Shown: positions 17,901-27,141, counted from the first letter of the stretch. The stretch: 64,000 nt of DNA from Alteromonas sp. KUL42 (GCF_006538325.1 NZ_BJKK01000004.1:186001-250000); one strand, 5' to 3'. The notes: generated by a model from the letters alone, not told the origin. Translations and numbers: made by a program.

Positions 17901-20240
17901 GCCAGCTTTTACTGCATTTGCGACATTCACTCGCCCCGTACCCGCGCGATATGTTTCAGCCAGACCAACATCACCCGTTGCTTGATTAAGACGGCGGTAT
18001 TGAACGGTATTGTCAGCAGTCATCAGTAATGCTGATTGCACTTCTGATGCGCTCCATTCAGGATTGACCTGACGCACTAAAGCCATTGAACCAGCAACAT
18101 GTGGTGACGCCATAGAAGTACCACTGGACATGGAGAAATCCATACCATACGGCGCATCTACAAACGGATGTTCATCAGAGTATGCCGCATAAATACTTAC
18201 ACCTGGCGCACTGATAGCTGGCGCTAGTACTTCTTCATTAGGATAAGAAGGGCCACGTGAAGAGAAATCAGCAAGCCAGTCTGCTTTTTCATCATCAAGG
18301 CGACGCTCAATAACCGTTTCTCGAATTGTGATCATGTGACCTTTTTCAGAGAAGCTGTCTACCCAATCTTCTAAGCCATCATCAGGCCATACACCATTCC
18401 ATTGTTCATAGGTAAAGTGAACACCTGGTAAGCTATAAGACTCAGGCACAGTGCCTTGACCTGCTACTCGGTTATACATGATAAAACCATCTGCACCACC
18501 CGCTGCAACATTGTCTACTTTAGCGAAGCGCGCATTGGCATTAGGATCGTCTGGGTTGTGACGCTGACACACAACAATAACATTGGTTTCGCCAGTATCA
18601 GCACCTGGAATAGGCGAACCGTCTTTGAAGAAATCAAAGGTGCCTTCTGCATATGGGGTAACACAGTAGCCATTATTATCTGTAGCTCCCGTTTCATCAG
18701 CGTAATCCTTCGCCCAAACAACCACACCAGTAATGTCTTGTTGGTTGATGGCGCCACCGCTTAAACCGGTTTCTGCCCACTTAGGTATTTCACTGCCGTT
18801 TGCTTCATCATTGAAACCCGCGTATTCAACTTGCGTATCGACAGCCACTTCACGGTTGTGTGTTGTTGCGGCAACTTGAGTTAACCATGGTGAAGAATTG
18901 TCAATGTAACCAAAACACTCTGAACCACATGCACCGGTACCTGAGTTGCCTGCTGCAGCAGCAACACTAATGCCCGCCTCTCTGGCAGATAAGAATGCTA
19001 ATTGAACAGGGTCAGCCCATACATTAGAGTCAGCACCACCAATTGAGAAATTGATAACGTCTACGCCATCGGCAATAGCATCTTCTATCCCTGCAACGAG
19101 TGCTTCACCAGGACATCCTGCATAACCGCTATTGTTACTTGGATAACAAACCTGATACGAAATGATATTCGCATGTGGTGCAACACCCGACAGTCTCGGA
19201 AACAAATCCTCTTTTAACACGTTGCCATCTTGTTGATCGCCAGTACCCGCAAGCATGTAATCAACGTCGTGTAATAAGTTACCCGCAGCGGTTGAAGCAA
19301 CGTGAGAACCGTGACCATTGTAATCTTCACCAATCGCTGGCCAGCCAGGGATCATGTCATCATACGCATCGGTGATCACATCATAAGAACGAACACCAAT
19401 TAATTTATCATTACAGGATACAATCTCTGCATCTTCTTCACAGTCGCCTACATAAACACCTGCGCCCCACGGGTTGGTGTGATCGTAACCGTCAGCACCT
19501 ACATCAGCGAAAGACGGGTGGTCGGTATTTATACCACTATCAACAATACCGATTATTTGCCTTTCACCGCGGTGCTCTACACCTGCTGTTGTCACTTCAC
19601 CGTGCCATACTTTGTCAGCACCAATAAGCTCTGGGCCTGCGTCTGACAAAAGATCATAGGACTTAGAGCGTGCAACACGCGCCACATTGGGCATTTGAGA
19701 AATGAGTCGTGCCTCGTTTTGAGTCATGCGCATAGAAAAACCGTTTAACGCTTTAGTAAACGTCTCGCGTACTTCATTTCGACCTGTAATTTGCTCAATT
19801 TGCGTAACAACAGTAGCCTGTTGATTAAGCAACGCTTTCTCGTAGTTAACTGCTTCCGGATGTACTACTTTGCCTTTGCTAAACAATACGGGTTTGTCGC
19901 TGTTAAGCGCAACCAATGCCTCATTTAGAGGGTGTGAAGGCTGTTTAGCCGCCACAGCAACTGGTGCATCAATGAGCTGGATAATGTAGATATGTTCGCC
20001 GTGTAAATCTGCTTCTTCTACAAATTTACTTTTACGCGGGTTCAATTGCACATTTAGCCCATCGTTTTGCAACATGGTAGTAGGTTGGTTTACGTCCTTT
20101 GAAAGCTGTTTAAGCCTTTCAGGGTTGATATTTACCGCTTCTAGTTGGCCTGCCAACTCGCCATTGAGTGTGGCAGCATTGAGTGCGCCCGCGCTGTAAA
20201 CAGCGGCTGCGACTGCACTTACAATATGCTTGAGTTTCAC
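14934..20240 (-). CDS. Giant secreted S8 subtilase with PA insert, PKD-like repeat and GlyGly-CTERM
   Basis: A 1768-residue secreted serine protease. Order: signal peptide (1-22), I9-type inhibitor propeptide (about 80-195, begins HIYIIQLID), catalytic domain with D234 (GIVDSG), H310 (NGHGSHVA) and S709 (SGTSMASPH). The gap of about 400 residues between H and S holds a PA-like insert, as in large Vpr/cucumisin-type subtilases. Fn3/Ig-like modules follow, then a cadherin/PKD-like repeat (DGDSLTFAWSGPG) and a C-terminal GGAMAWLLSVMALVM plus RRRR tail. That tail is a GlyGly-CTERM sorting signal, processed by rhombosortase for surface display after type II secretion. It diverges from the MipA operon. 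Confidence 0.93.
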   Translation of the reverse strand: MKLKHIVSAVAAAVYSAGALNAATLNGELAGQLEAVNINPERLKQLSKDVNQPTTMLQNDGLNVQLNPRKSKFVEEADLHGEHIYIIQLIDAPVAVAAKQPSHPLNEALVALNSDKPVLFSKGKVVHPEAVNYEKALLNQQATVVTQIEQITGRNEVRETFTKALNGFSMRMTQNEARLISQMPNVARVARSKSYDLLSDAGPELIGADKVWHGEVTTAGVEHRGERQIIGIVDSGINTDHPSFADVGADGYDHTNPWGAGVYVGDCEEDAEIVSCNDKLIGVRSYDVITDAYDDMIPGWPAIGEDYNGHGSHVASTAAGNLLHDVDYMLAGTGDQQDGNVLKEDLFPRLSGVAPHANIISYQVCYPSNNSGYAGCPGEALVAGIEDAIADGVDVINFSIGGADSNVWADPVQLAFLSAREAGISVAAAAGNSGTGACGSECFGYIDNSSPWLTQVAATTHNREVAVDTQVEYAGFNDEANGSEIPKWAETGLSGGAINQQDITGVVVWAKDYADETGATDNNGYCVTPYAEGTFDFFKDGSPIPGADTGETNVIVVCQRHNPDDPNANARFAKVDNVAAGGADGFIMYNRVAGQGTVPESYSLPGVHFTYEQWNGVWPDDGLEDWVDSFSEKGHMITIRETVIERRLDDEKADWLADFSSRGPSYPNEEVLAPAISAPGVSIYAAYSDEHPFVDAPYGMDFSMSSGTSMASPHVAGSMALVRQVNPEWSASEVQSALLMTADNTVQYRRLNQATGDVGLAETYRAGTGRVNVANAVKAGLVMDESAENFLAADPHNGGTPHRLNLPNLVDFSCQPECQWVRTVKATRDGTWQVNVGDVVNWNFDVRNQAAQNGVDIEVTPSSFSLKAGETQSIIVKASIMDTQDVFSNSEVELHSDITFVANDADIPDSRWPVVFKYDGGELPSSLLINAHEDTGSYQLNGVNMPASEAPFSKVYAPVKGNMRDITLPVDDDGTFPWRSGGITETTVLEDMLDEATDVSFISVPDNAKRLMVEVIDTIASGFEGTSEEGNPLVYVGYDYNGDGIAQSQDEILCVSNHTMIRNFCNINNPESGDYWVIIYNSTSRRDTGVEETFRVSSAVVTDEVSNAIAVTAPSSDGYETVDLTFSWSQEMEEGDVYYTVAEFGSSEVNSGNFGKIPLKLVRGKDRISMDVAQTKAKTGEQIPLTLSVMPNHTGADRAFTLTTTLPEGMTLHSDNVVKSKTAVDVVMDGQTLTITGTQPNTADVEASYNVTTNFEDAMCRTPNFGQAEPGGYVDLAEFGIPPSLSGFDDNGLPQYRNGYILPINALYNGYYNRINLYNNTEAVSNGILQIRGNGMVDLTGAPFFFPFHDIMNFNGVPFEVLAPMWRSRSPLNFSQQDLMSVELSGSTGISLASTQTGWAIIEWNGAADYGDFVYDRTTRSYTSTKRDSSFDFEIIVNANTSFADGDYEIYYAYDNIDFGSNDGRGSIGIKGFKGPISAFGPLYGSLNEQFAFDNLDEVLHDDLVVCMDYVGPESSQFEVTLFADIARDAAGQSLTVEATANVEGMQETVMTHTIDVASNLTLAPLSDMTTEEETDVEFVVAYADETNTANEVHVSGENVTAIVNGTNVTLTPAADFFGETEVTVTVSDIETPTDSVSQTFTLTVTNQQDAPVVMVSSETVSVDEGGTVTLDASTSFDADGDSLTFAWSGPGTIDDATAATISVTGLGVGTHEFNVEVSDGTDTSEAIVTVNVSEQREVSVSSRKSGGAMAWLLSVMALVMVMRRRRN

Positions 20241-20461
20241 TGGAATTTCCTCGTTGTCTTTTTTGTTATATCTGCTTTTTACCGTGAGCAGTGACGGTTA
20301 TTTCGCCATTGAATGTAACAACTCTTAATCCCGTGTTATGTAGCATTTTGTACAGTGGGTATACATTCTCCAGCACTTAGGTTAGAAAGGTAAAAAGTAG
20401 GCTATGATGAGGGTAGTAGTAACTTTCAGTGGTCAGTATCAGTAATAAATGGGAGAACGAA

Positions 20462-21286
20462 GTGAAGGTGTTTTGGGTTGTTTTTTTATTGTTGATATCG
20501 CAAGCCGTCTGGGCTGAAGAAGAGCGTGTATCGACAGAGCAACTTCAATTAGGAGTATCACTGGGTTTTGGTGGTAAGCAATTACCTATTAGAGGGTTGG
20601 ATAACATCATTATTCCCGTCGTACCGCATATTCAGTACTACACCGACAACTGGTACTTCGATAATTTTTCTGTAGGCTATAACCTATTAGAAAACGAGTC
20701 TGTGCTTATCGATATTGTTGGCACACTCAACCACGACGGATTCTATTTCGAATTAGATGGTCTCAGTCGCTTTCTTGCTGAACCTGCTATTCGTGATAAG
20801 CCCCGGCCAAGCCAGCCTCCCCCTCCCGATTTTGTCCCTTCAAAGCCAATTGAGCGTAACTTATCCTATATGGGCGGTTTCGGGGTTACCGCGCCTTTAT
20901 CATTCGCTACATTTTCGGGTGGTGTATTTACAGACGTAAGCGGTGTGCATGATGGGCAAGAGATACGCTTTTCTGTTTTAAAAGGTGAAAGTTTTGGCCG
21001 GTGGCAAGTTAGCGGTGAAATGGGGATGACATATAAAACCCAAGAAATTGCTAATTATTATTTCGTTCAGCGTGACAACGAATTCACCACGCGAGTTGCA
21101 CGTATTGAACTTGATGATCTCTTGAACACTCACGTTAAATTTAAGGTGCAATATTGGGTCTCGGAACATACCAGCATTGGCGCAATCTTAACTTACGAAA
21201 AGCTTGATAGTGAGTTACGCAAAAGTGTCATTGTAGATCGCACAGAGCTTTTGTCAGGATTTTTAGGTGTAACACGATGGTTTTAA
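20462..21286 (+). CDS. MipA/OmpV family outer membrane protein
   Basis: Outer membrane beta-barrel of about 274 residues. Seen are a signal peptide (hydrophobic core after KVFW, cleavage near VWAEEE), many alternating amphipathic strands and a C-terminal aromatic residue (TRWF), the barrel-assembly signal. The start is taken as GTG 20462 because GGGAG at 20450-20454 gives a good ribosome site and the signal peptide then begins properly; an upstream GTG at 20429 would add a polar leader. It heads a four-gene operon with DUF3019, response regulator and kinase, overlapping the DUF3019 frame by 10 nt. Its function is unproven; family members are linked to envelope remodelling. Confidence 0.82.
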   Translation: MKVFWVVFLLLISQAVWAEEERVSTEQLQLGVSLGFGGKQLPIRGLDNIIIPVVPHIQYYTDNWYFDNFSVGYNLLENESVLIDIVGTLNHDGFYFELDGLSRFLAEPAIRDKPRPSQPPPPDFVPSKPIERNLSYMGGFGVTAPLSFATFSGGVFTDVSGVHDGQEIRFSVLKGESFGRWQVSGEMGMTYKTQEIANYYFVQRDNEFTTRVARIELDDLLNTHVKFKVQYWVSEHTSIGAILTYEKLDSELRKSVIVDRTELLSGFLGVTRWF

Positions 21287-21663
21287 AGCATTTGTTCGCC
21301 TCTCTATTACTTATTCTTATTATGTCGGCAACGACAGTAAATGCAGCCCCTGTTTTAAATGTTAAACCGCATATTTGTATAAAGAAAAAAACAGAGGACG
21401 CGTGTTCGTTAAGTCTTGCTATTCAGTTGCAACTAGATGCGCCACTTCCTGTTTGCTTTCAAGCTCTTGAGGTACATCATGAACAATGCTTCTCAACACA
21501 CACTACGTTTCAATACTCGGTAGATTTCAGCGTAGATAGCTCATTTATGCTAAAAGTGTCAGAGCGCGACTCGCATACACTCATCGCAGAACAAGTCATC
21601 AAAGTATTGCGCTACGACCCTGAAAAAACCAAGGTACGACGTCGTTTTGGATGGGGGTTTTAA
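21277..21663 (+). CDS. DUF3019 family secreted protein
   Basis: A 128-residue protein with a signal peptide (VLKHLFASLLLILIMSA, cleavage near VNAAP) and four cysteines in the mature part suited to two disulfides (CIKKKTEDAC, VCFQALEVHHEQC). The C-terminal VLRYDPEKTKVRRRFGWGF is typical of DUF3019. The start overlaps the MipA gene, and the stop abuts the response-regulator ATG with no gap. Such proteins commonly sit with MipA and a two-component system in Alteromonas and Shewanella, suggesting a periplasmic partner for the kinase. That role is inferred. Confidence 0.8.
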   Translation: MVLKHLFASLLLILIMSATTVNAAPVLNVKPHICIKKKTEDACSLSLAIQLQLDAPLPVCFQALEVHHEQCFSTHTTFQYSVDFSVDSSFMLKVSERDSHTLIAEQVIKVLRYDPEKTKVRRRFGWGF

Positions 21664-22347
21664 ATGCAGCAAATTCTAATAATTGAAGATGACAAACCGC
21701 TGGCACAACTTATCCAACGCCTCCTCGATGATGCCGGATTTAAAGCGCAAATTGGAAATAGCGTAAAAGACGTGCAGCTGCTCGCTGACAATCACTATCA
21801 ACCTAACCTAATACTCTGCGACATTATGCTTCCTGATGGGGATGGTTTGTCCTTGAGTCATATGCTCCAGTCGCAGTTTCAATGCCCTTTTATTTACCTT
21901 ACAGCCTTGGATAGCGACGATACTCAGGTGAAAGGCTTAAACCTAGGTGCTTGTGACTACTTGGTTAAACCGATAAAACCTGCAGTGTTACTTGCGCGAG
22001 TGAGAGCTAATTTACGTAAGACCCATGCTAGAGAGCCCATTCAACAGCAGCTAGGGCAACTGAAACTAGATTTGAATCGAGAAATAGCATTCTTTGGTGA
22101 TGTAAATATGCAGGTTGGGCAAGATGAATTTCACATACTGCGTTTTCTACTGGCGCATGATCCTAAGCCGGTAAGTCGAGAATTACTTTTCAAAGAAATT
22201 GTAGGGCGAGAATACGATGGGATGGATCGCGCTATTGACCTAAAGATAAGCCGATTACGCAAAAAAATGGCGCATTGCTCTAATATCGACATCAAGTCGG
22301 TGCGGGGGAAAGGCTATACTCTGACACTGGATGTGTCAGCATCATGA
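21664..22347 (+). CDS. OmpR-type two-component response regulator
   Basis: A 227-residue DNA-binding regulator. The receiver domain has acidic residues E8, D9 and D10, phospho-acceptor D53 (LILCDIMLPDG) and the conserved K in YLVKPIKP. A winged-helix output domain occupies about 130-225, ending RLRKKMAHCSN..SVRGKGYTL. It starts directly after the DUF3019 stop (TAAATG) and overlaps the kinase gene by 4 nt (ATGA). It probably controls its own operon; no target site could be assigned. Confidence 0.95.
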   Translation: MQQILIIEDDKPLAQLIQRLLDDAGFKAQIGNSVKDVQLLADNHYQPNLILCDIMLPDGDGLSLSHMLQSQFQCPFIYLTALDSDDTQVKGLNLGACDYLVKPIKPAVLLARVRANLRKTHAREPIQQQLGQLKLDLNREIAFFGDVNMQVGQDEFHILRFLLAHDPKPVSRELLFKEIVGREYDGMDRAIDLKISRLRKKMAHCSNIDIKSVRGKGYTLTLDVSAS

Positions 22348-23582
22348 GGCAGCAGTTTATTAAGCTATATGTGATAAGTGCCCTTTTGCTTATTAGCTTG
22401 ATTGTTTTATTCGGCCAACTATACAACGACGTGTTCTTCCCAGAAAGCCAACGTGCCGTGATGATAACGCAAAGCGAATTGGCACGTGTGATGACTTCTC
22501 CTCAAACAGGTCCCATGGAAATCAGCACGCTTGGACTACCTGATACACTTGCCAACACATTGCGACAAAACGGGCAATTACTGCTAAGCGAAACTACGCA
22601 AGACAACACAATACAGCATTACTTGTATGTAGTGTCACCAGGCTCAACTAACCATGCTAGTCAAATTGGGCCTTTTACACTTGTTAACGAGCCCGAAGGT
22701 CATCAGTGGGCGTTCGTTGCTTTTTACAGTTTACTAGCCATTGCATTATTGCTGGTCTTTAAACCCCTTTTCGACGATTTGCGTCGCTTGCAATCCGCAG
22801 TAGTTAATTTCAGTCATTCTCCAAATAACATTCCTGTCATTGTAAACAAGAGCTCTAGTATTTACCCGCTTGCAAAAGGCTTAAGTGAAATGTCGGGCAA
22901 AATCACTCATTTTTTGCAGCTGCATCAAGACTTATCGCGCATATTATCTCATGAGATCCGCATTCCTTTGTCGCGTATTGTGCTTGCAATGTCGTTTCTT
23001 CAACCAGATAAGTCAACGCATAGCGAAGAGCAAAAACTGATCGAACACGCCCTTGACGATATTGAAAGCCGACTAGATCAGTACTTGCACTACGCAAGAA
23101 TTGAAAATCAATTTGCGGTTTACCAATTAGAAGAAGTGGACATTCGTAAGCTGATTGAAAAACAGATAGCCGCGGCCAGCGCATTTTCACATATACACAT
23201 CAGTAGTACATGCGAGTGCACGAGTGTAATGGCAGAACCCAATAGCATGGCTATCGCCATTCAAAATATGTTGGGTAATGCACTTAAATACGCTGACAAA
23301 AATATTGCTATTGGCGTTAGCCAAAATAATGACCAGATAACGTTATCAGTAGAGGATGATGGCCCTGGTTTACCCAATAATGCCCAAGATTTATTGAAAC
23401 CCTTTGAACAGGGTCACAATCAAGCGTTAAGTAGTGGTTATGGGTTGGGCTTGTATATAATTCAACGCATCGCGCATTGGCATAACGGCAATCTAGAAAT
23501 AGATAACTGCTCTTCCCTTGGCGGTGCCAGAACACAACTAATGTGGCCTGGCACACAGCGGTCTATGAAAACTAAGCTATAG
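22344..23582 (+). CDS. Sensor histidine kinase
   Basis: A 412-residue inner membrane kinase. Two membrane segments (about 7-25 and 122-142) flank a roughly 95-residue periplasmic sensor region. The HisKA box has phospho-acceptor H203 (LSHEIRIPLSR). The ATPase domain shows N-box NALKYADKN, G1 DDGPGLPNN and G2 SGYGLGLYI. It pairs with the preceding regulator. The last 6 nt overlap the 3' end of the convergent thiolase gene, leaving no room for a terminator between them. Confidence 0.95.
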   Translation: MRQQFIKLYVISALLLISLIVLFGQLYNDVFFPESQRAVMITQSELARVMTSPQTGPMEISTLGLPDTLANTLRQNGQLLLSETTQDNTIQHYLYVVSPGSTNHASQIGPFTLVNEPEGHQWAFVAFYSLLAIALLLVFKPLFDDLRRLQSAVVNFSHSPNNIPVIVNKSSSIYPLAKGLSEMSGKITHFLQLHQDLSRILSHEIRIPLSRIVLAMSFLQPDKSTHSEEQKLIEHALDDIESRLDQYLHYARIENQFAVYQLEEVDIRKLIEKQIAAASAFSHIHISSTCECTSVMAEPNSMAIAIQNMLGNALKYADKNIAIGVSQNNDQITLSVEDDGPGLPNNAQDLLKPFEQGHNQALSSGYGLGLYIIQRIAHWHNGNLEIDNCSSLGGARTQLMWPGTQRSMKTKL

Positions 23583-24776
23583 AGCTTCGTATATGGCAGC
23601 GATACCCTGCCCTCCGCCAATACACATGGTTACCAAACCGTATTTGCCATTTATTCTCTGTAACTCGTGTAAACACTTGGTCGTCAAAATAGCACCGGTA
23701 GCCCCTACTGGATGACCAAGTGCAATTGCCCCCCCACTTGGATTGACTTTGTCTTCTGGAAATCCCAGTTCATCGGCTACACAAAGGGCTTGTACAGCGA
23801 ACGCTTCATTCGATTCAATAACATCTAAATCGTCAATACTCAGCCCTGTTTGCGCGAGTACTTTTTTGACTGCGGGAATTGGTCCTATGCCCATGAGTGA
23901 AGGCTCGACACCAGCACGAGCATAACCAACTAACTTAGCAAGGGGGCTAAGCCCTTGTGATAAGGCCTTTTGTTCAGACATTAACACCAACATAGAAGCG
24001 CCGTCGTTTATACCTGACGATGTTGCAGCGGTTACAGTACCACCGTCTTTGAAATAGGGTTTCAAACTCGACATCGATTCGACGGTTGTACTTGGCCTAA
24101 CATGTTCATCGGTGTCGAAAACACGGGTGGCTTTACGCTCTTTTATTTCAATGGGTACAATTTGCCCTTTGAAATGCCCAGCTTCAATTGCTGCACTGGC
24201 TTTGTGGTGGCTATTGGCAGCATAATTATCTTGGCGCTCACGGTCTATTCCGTACTTTTCAGCAATGTTCTCTGCCGTTATCCCCATTGGGTAGTGATGC
24301 CAAGGATCTTGCAAGGTAACTGCGAGTTCATCCACCAACACACTGTTACCCATTTTCTGGCCCCAGCGATTACTGTCTAGGGTATAAGCTGACGTGCTCA
24401 TGCTTTCAGCGCCGCCGGCAAGTGCGGTGTCGACCTCACCTAACTGAATCTGCTGTGCTGCACTTAGTATGGCTTCAAGTCCAGATCCACACAAACGGTT
24501 CAACGTAACGGCATGACTGCTTACAGGCAAACCTGAATCTATACCAATTACTCTGGCCAAATATGCATCTTCAGGCCCATTGTGTATTACTTTCCCCACT
24601 ACCGAAGACTCTATATCAGTAGCATTCACTCCTGAGCGTGCAATAGCTTCTTTGGCGCACAATGTGCCAAGTTGTGCTGGAGAAAAGCTTTTTAAACTGC
24701 CTCCAAAGCCGCCTATTGCCGTGCGAACAGCGCTCAATACAACTACACCATTACCCATGTGTTTTGTCATGTTCAT
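23577..24776 (-). CDS. Acetyl-CoA acetyltransferase (thiolase)
   Basis: A 399-residue thiolase that condenses or cleaves acyl-CoA. The acyl-carrying cysteine is C96 (NRLCGSGLEA). The C-terminal catalytic segments GGAIALGHPVGATGA (His) and MCIGGGQGIAAIYE (Cys) are intact. The nearby acyl-CoA dehydrogenase gene ends 15 nt upstream, so the two form a fatty-acid or branched-chain catabolic pair. Whether it acts biosynthetically or degradatively, and its chain length, cannot be told from sequence. Confidence 0.92.
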   Translation of the reverse strand: MNMTKHMGNGVVVLSAVRTAIGGFGGSLKSFSPAQLGTLCAKEAIARSGVNATDIESSVVGKVIHNGPEDAYLARVIGIDSGLPVSSHAVTLNRLCGSGLEAILSAAQQIQLGEVDTALAGGAESMSTSAYTLDSNRWGQKMGNSVLVDELAVTLQDPWHHYPMGITAENIAEKYGIDRERQDNYAANSHHKASAAIEAGHFKGQIVPIEIKERKATRVFDTDEHVRPSTTVESMSSLKPYFKDGGTVTAATSSGINDGASMLVLMSEQKALSQGLSPLAKLVGYARAGVEPSLMGIGPIPAVKKVLAQTGLSIDDLDVIESNEAFAVQALCVADELGFPEDKVNPSGGAIALGHPVGATGAILTTKCLHELQRINGKYGLVTMCIGGGQGIAAIYEAL

Positions 24777-24791
24777 TCTCTATTTAACTTC

Positions 24792-25934
24792 TTAACGGCC
24801 CACCAATTCTCGCGCAATCATTTCTTTCATAATTTCTGATGAACCTGCGTAAATACGCTGAATTCGGGCATCAGTATAGAAGCGACTAATCTTGTACTCT
24901 CGGGTATATCCATAACCACCAAACAACTGCAAACACTCATCAGCAATTTTACACTGCGCCTCGGTTGAGGTTAGCTTTAAAACCGCAGCATCTTCGGTTG
25001 TCATTTCATCTCGTTTAAACTTCTCAAAACACTGATTAAAATATGCTCGGCAAAGCTCAAGTTGTGATTTAAGCTCAGCAAGTTTGAATCGGGTGTTTTG
25101 AAGTTTGGCTACTGACTGGCCAAATACTTGACGATCTTTCACATAATCAACAGTGGCTTCAATAGCGCCATCACCAGCGCCAATGGCTTGAATTGCACAT
25201 CCTAAACGCTCCCGAGGCAATTCCGTCATTAGGTGAATAAACCCCTTATTTAACTGCCCCAATAAACTGTTGGCCGGAACGCGCAGATCATCGAAAAAGA
25301 GTTCTGACGTATCACTACTGTGTTGGCCTATTTTCTTAAGTTTACTGCCTCGAGAGAAACCAGGTAGTGTGGTGTCCACAAGAAATAATGAAATGCCTTT
25401 TGAACCTGCGCTCGTATCTGTTTTTGCGCAAACAACCACTAAGTCTGCGTGAATGCCATTAGTGATAAAAATCTTGGAGCCATTGATTACCCATTCGTCA
25501 CCGTCTTGAACTGCGCGGGTTTTCATAGCTGCCACATCGCTTCCGGCGCTCGGTTCTGTCATCGCTAGTGCGCCAACAACATCGCCTGTAACCATTTTTG
25601 GCAACCAATGTTGCTTTTGCTCTTCAGTACCCAAGTTAAGAATGTAAGGCATAACAATATTAGCGTGAATATTGTAACCAGATGCCAAGCCACCGAAACA
25701 CATGCGCGCCATTTCAAACATGATCATTTGCGTAACGTCTATGCGCGCTTCTGCGCCACCATATTGTTCAGGTAAATCTATACCTAACAGGCCAGCTTCA
25801 CCCATAGTTTTCCAAATCGATTTTGGCATTGCTTCTTGTTCTTCCCAGTCTTCATAGAAAGGTTCTATTTCTGACTGCAAGAAACGTAACGTCATGTCTC
25901 GGAAAATGCCTAACTCTTCATCGTTATTTGTCAT
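24792..25934 (-). CDS. Acyl-CoA dehydrogenase, LCAD-like
   Basis: FAD enzyme of about 380 residues that introduces the 2,3 double bond in acyl-CoA. Seen are the FAD/substrate segment ALAMTEPSAGSDVAAMKTRA, FITNGIHADLVVV, and the C-terminal LFGGYGYTREYKISRFYTDARI. The C-terminal motif reads IYAGSSEIMKE, without the YEG glutamate of short- and medium-chain enzymes. This agrees with long-chain/isovaleryl types that carry the base on another helix. The start at 25934 (MTNNDEELG) is preferred over one 51 nt upstream because family members begin here. It is cotranscribed with the thiolase and divergent from the AraC regulator. Confidence 0.9.
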   Translation of the reverse strand: MTNNDEELGIFRDMTLRFLQSEIEPFYEDWEEQEAMPKSIWKTMGEAGLLGIDLPEQYGGAEARIDVTQMIMFEMARMCFGGLASGYNIHANIVMPYILNLGTEEQKQHWLPKMVTGDVVGALAMTEPSAGSDVAAMKTRAVQDGDEWVINGSKIFITNGIHADLVVVCAKTDTSAGSKGISLFLVDTTLPGFSRGSKLKKIGQHSSDTSELFFDDLRVPANSLLGQLNKGFIHLMTELPRERLGCAIQAIGAGDGAIEATVDYVKDRQVFGQSVAKLQNTRFKLAELKSQLELCRAYFNQCFEKFKRDEMTTEDAAVLKLTSTEAQCKIADECLQLFGGYGYTREYKISRFYTDARIQRIYAGSSEIMKEMIARELVGR

Positions 25935-26096
25935 TGCTATGCCTTTGCTCAAATTATTCTTAAAGTTATGCCTGAGAATAATCAAATACCCCTATTTCAT
26001 GAATGATATAACCAGACAAATTCTTAACATTTCAGGCCACAACGGTTACACTTTAGTAACATTTTCTATATCACCAATCACATTGTGAGATGAGCA

Positions 26097-27104
26097 TTGC
26101 ACCACAACCATACGATTTCCATTCACTTTGTTAATGCCATACTGCGCAGTGTAGATAGTGAAGCCGTAATGCAAGGTGCCATTCAAAGGGGTGCTTTAAG
26201 CGAAGCGCTATTGATGTCGCCTCGAGCCCGAATTCTTCCTTTTCAGTTAAGCAGCGTGATCAAATCGATTGCTAAAGACATGAACGATGAATTTCTTGGG
26301 CTCTCTGAAAACGCATTGCCGATGGGGAGTTTTTTACTGTTAGCACGCAACGCGATCCACAGCCAAAATTTGTATGAAATATATAAGAGTACCGCTCGCG
26401 CATTAAAAGTAATGACAACACAATTGTCATTGGAATTGATAGAGGGTGACCGTTTTACCCGCGTTCGATTTCACATCAAAGCGAAGGATGGTAATGCGAG
26501 CGTTATTCTATGCGAACTGGCGTTATTAATATGGCATCGATTTCCTAGTTGGCTCATTGGCGAGCGAGTTCACCTTGAACAAGTTCGATTACCATTCAAA
26601 GCGCCTACACATGCTAATGAATACCCACTTTTATTCGGTGGTAAAATTGAATACAACTGCGAATTTGCTGAGCTCGTGATACCCAACACACTTTTAAAAT
26701 CACCATGCAGACGAAGTCTGCAAGAATTAAATGGGTATGTAAGTGAGCTACCTAAACTCTGGTTTCAGTACATGGACTATGGCTCAAGAAGTATAGATAT
26801 TAGCGGAGCCTGCCTAAATGCAATGCAAATGCTTGATTCAACGTCAATGCATAAAGTAGCCAAAAGTCTCAATACGAGTATAAGAACGCTATCGCGAAAG
26901 TTAGCAGCAGAAAATGTGACATTTCAAAAATTAAAAGCCGTCTACTTGCGAGATAAAGCGCTAAACCTACTGGCAAACGATCAACTTAGTATTGAACAGA
27001 TTACCAGTGTGCTCGGCTACACTGAGCCCTCAGCATTTACCCGAGCATTCAAACAGTGGACTGGTAACACACCTCATCACTACAGAAAAATGGTCAGAAA
27101 GTAG
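26097..27104 (+). CDS. AraC-family transcriptional regulator
   Basis: A 335-residue regulator with an N-terminal arabinose-binding-like domain (about 15-200) and a C-terminal double helix-turn-helix (about 235-332; ITSVLGYTEPSAFTRAFKQWTGNTP). The frame appears to start at TTG 26097 after a GAGATGAG site, since no suitable in-frame ATG lies before the conserved FVNAILRS. It diverges from the acyl-CoA dehydrogenase/thiolase pair, which it probably controls. The effector is unknown; homologues of this subfamily (OruR-like) regulate catabolic genes. Confidence 0.87.
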   Translation: MHHNHTISIHFVNAILRSVDSEAVMQGAIQRGALSEALLMSPRARILPFQLSSVIKSIAKDMNDEFLGLSENALPMGSFLLLARNAIHSQNLYEIYKSTARALKVMTTQLSLELIEGDRFTRVRFHIKAKDGNASVILCELALLIWHRFPSWLIGERVHLEQVRLPFKAPTHANEYPLLFGGKIEYNCEFAELVIPNTLLKSPCRRSLQELNGYVSELPKLWFQYMDYGSRSIDISGACLNAMQMLDSTSMHKVAKSLNTSIRTLSRKLAAENVTFQKLKAVYLRDKALNLLANDQLSIEQITSVLGYTEPSAFTRAFKQWTGNTPHHYRKMVRK

Positions 27105-27141
27105 AGGGGCTTCAACGCTGAAAACAAAAACGCAAAAATAA

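Noticed and set aside
18456-18764. 102-codon plus-strand frame opposite the subtilase
   Set aside because: It is antisense to an intact catalytic-domain coding region and follows its codon structure.
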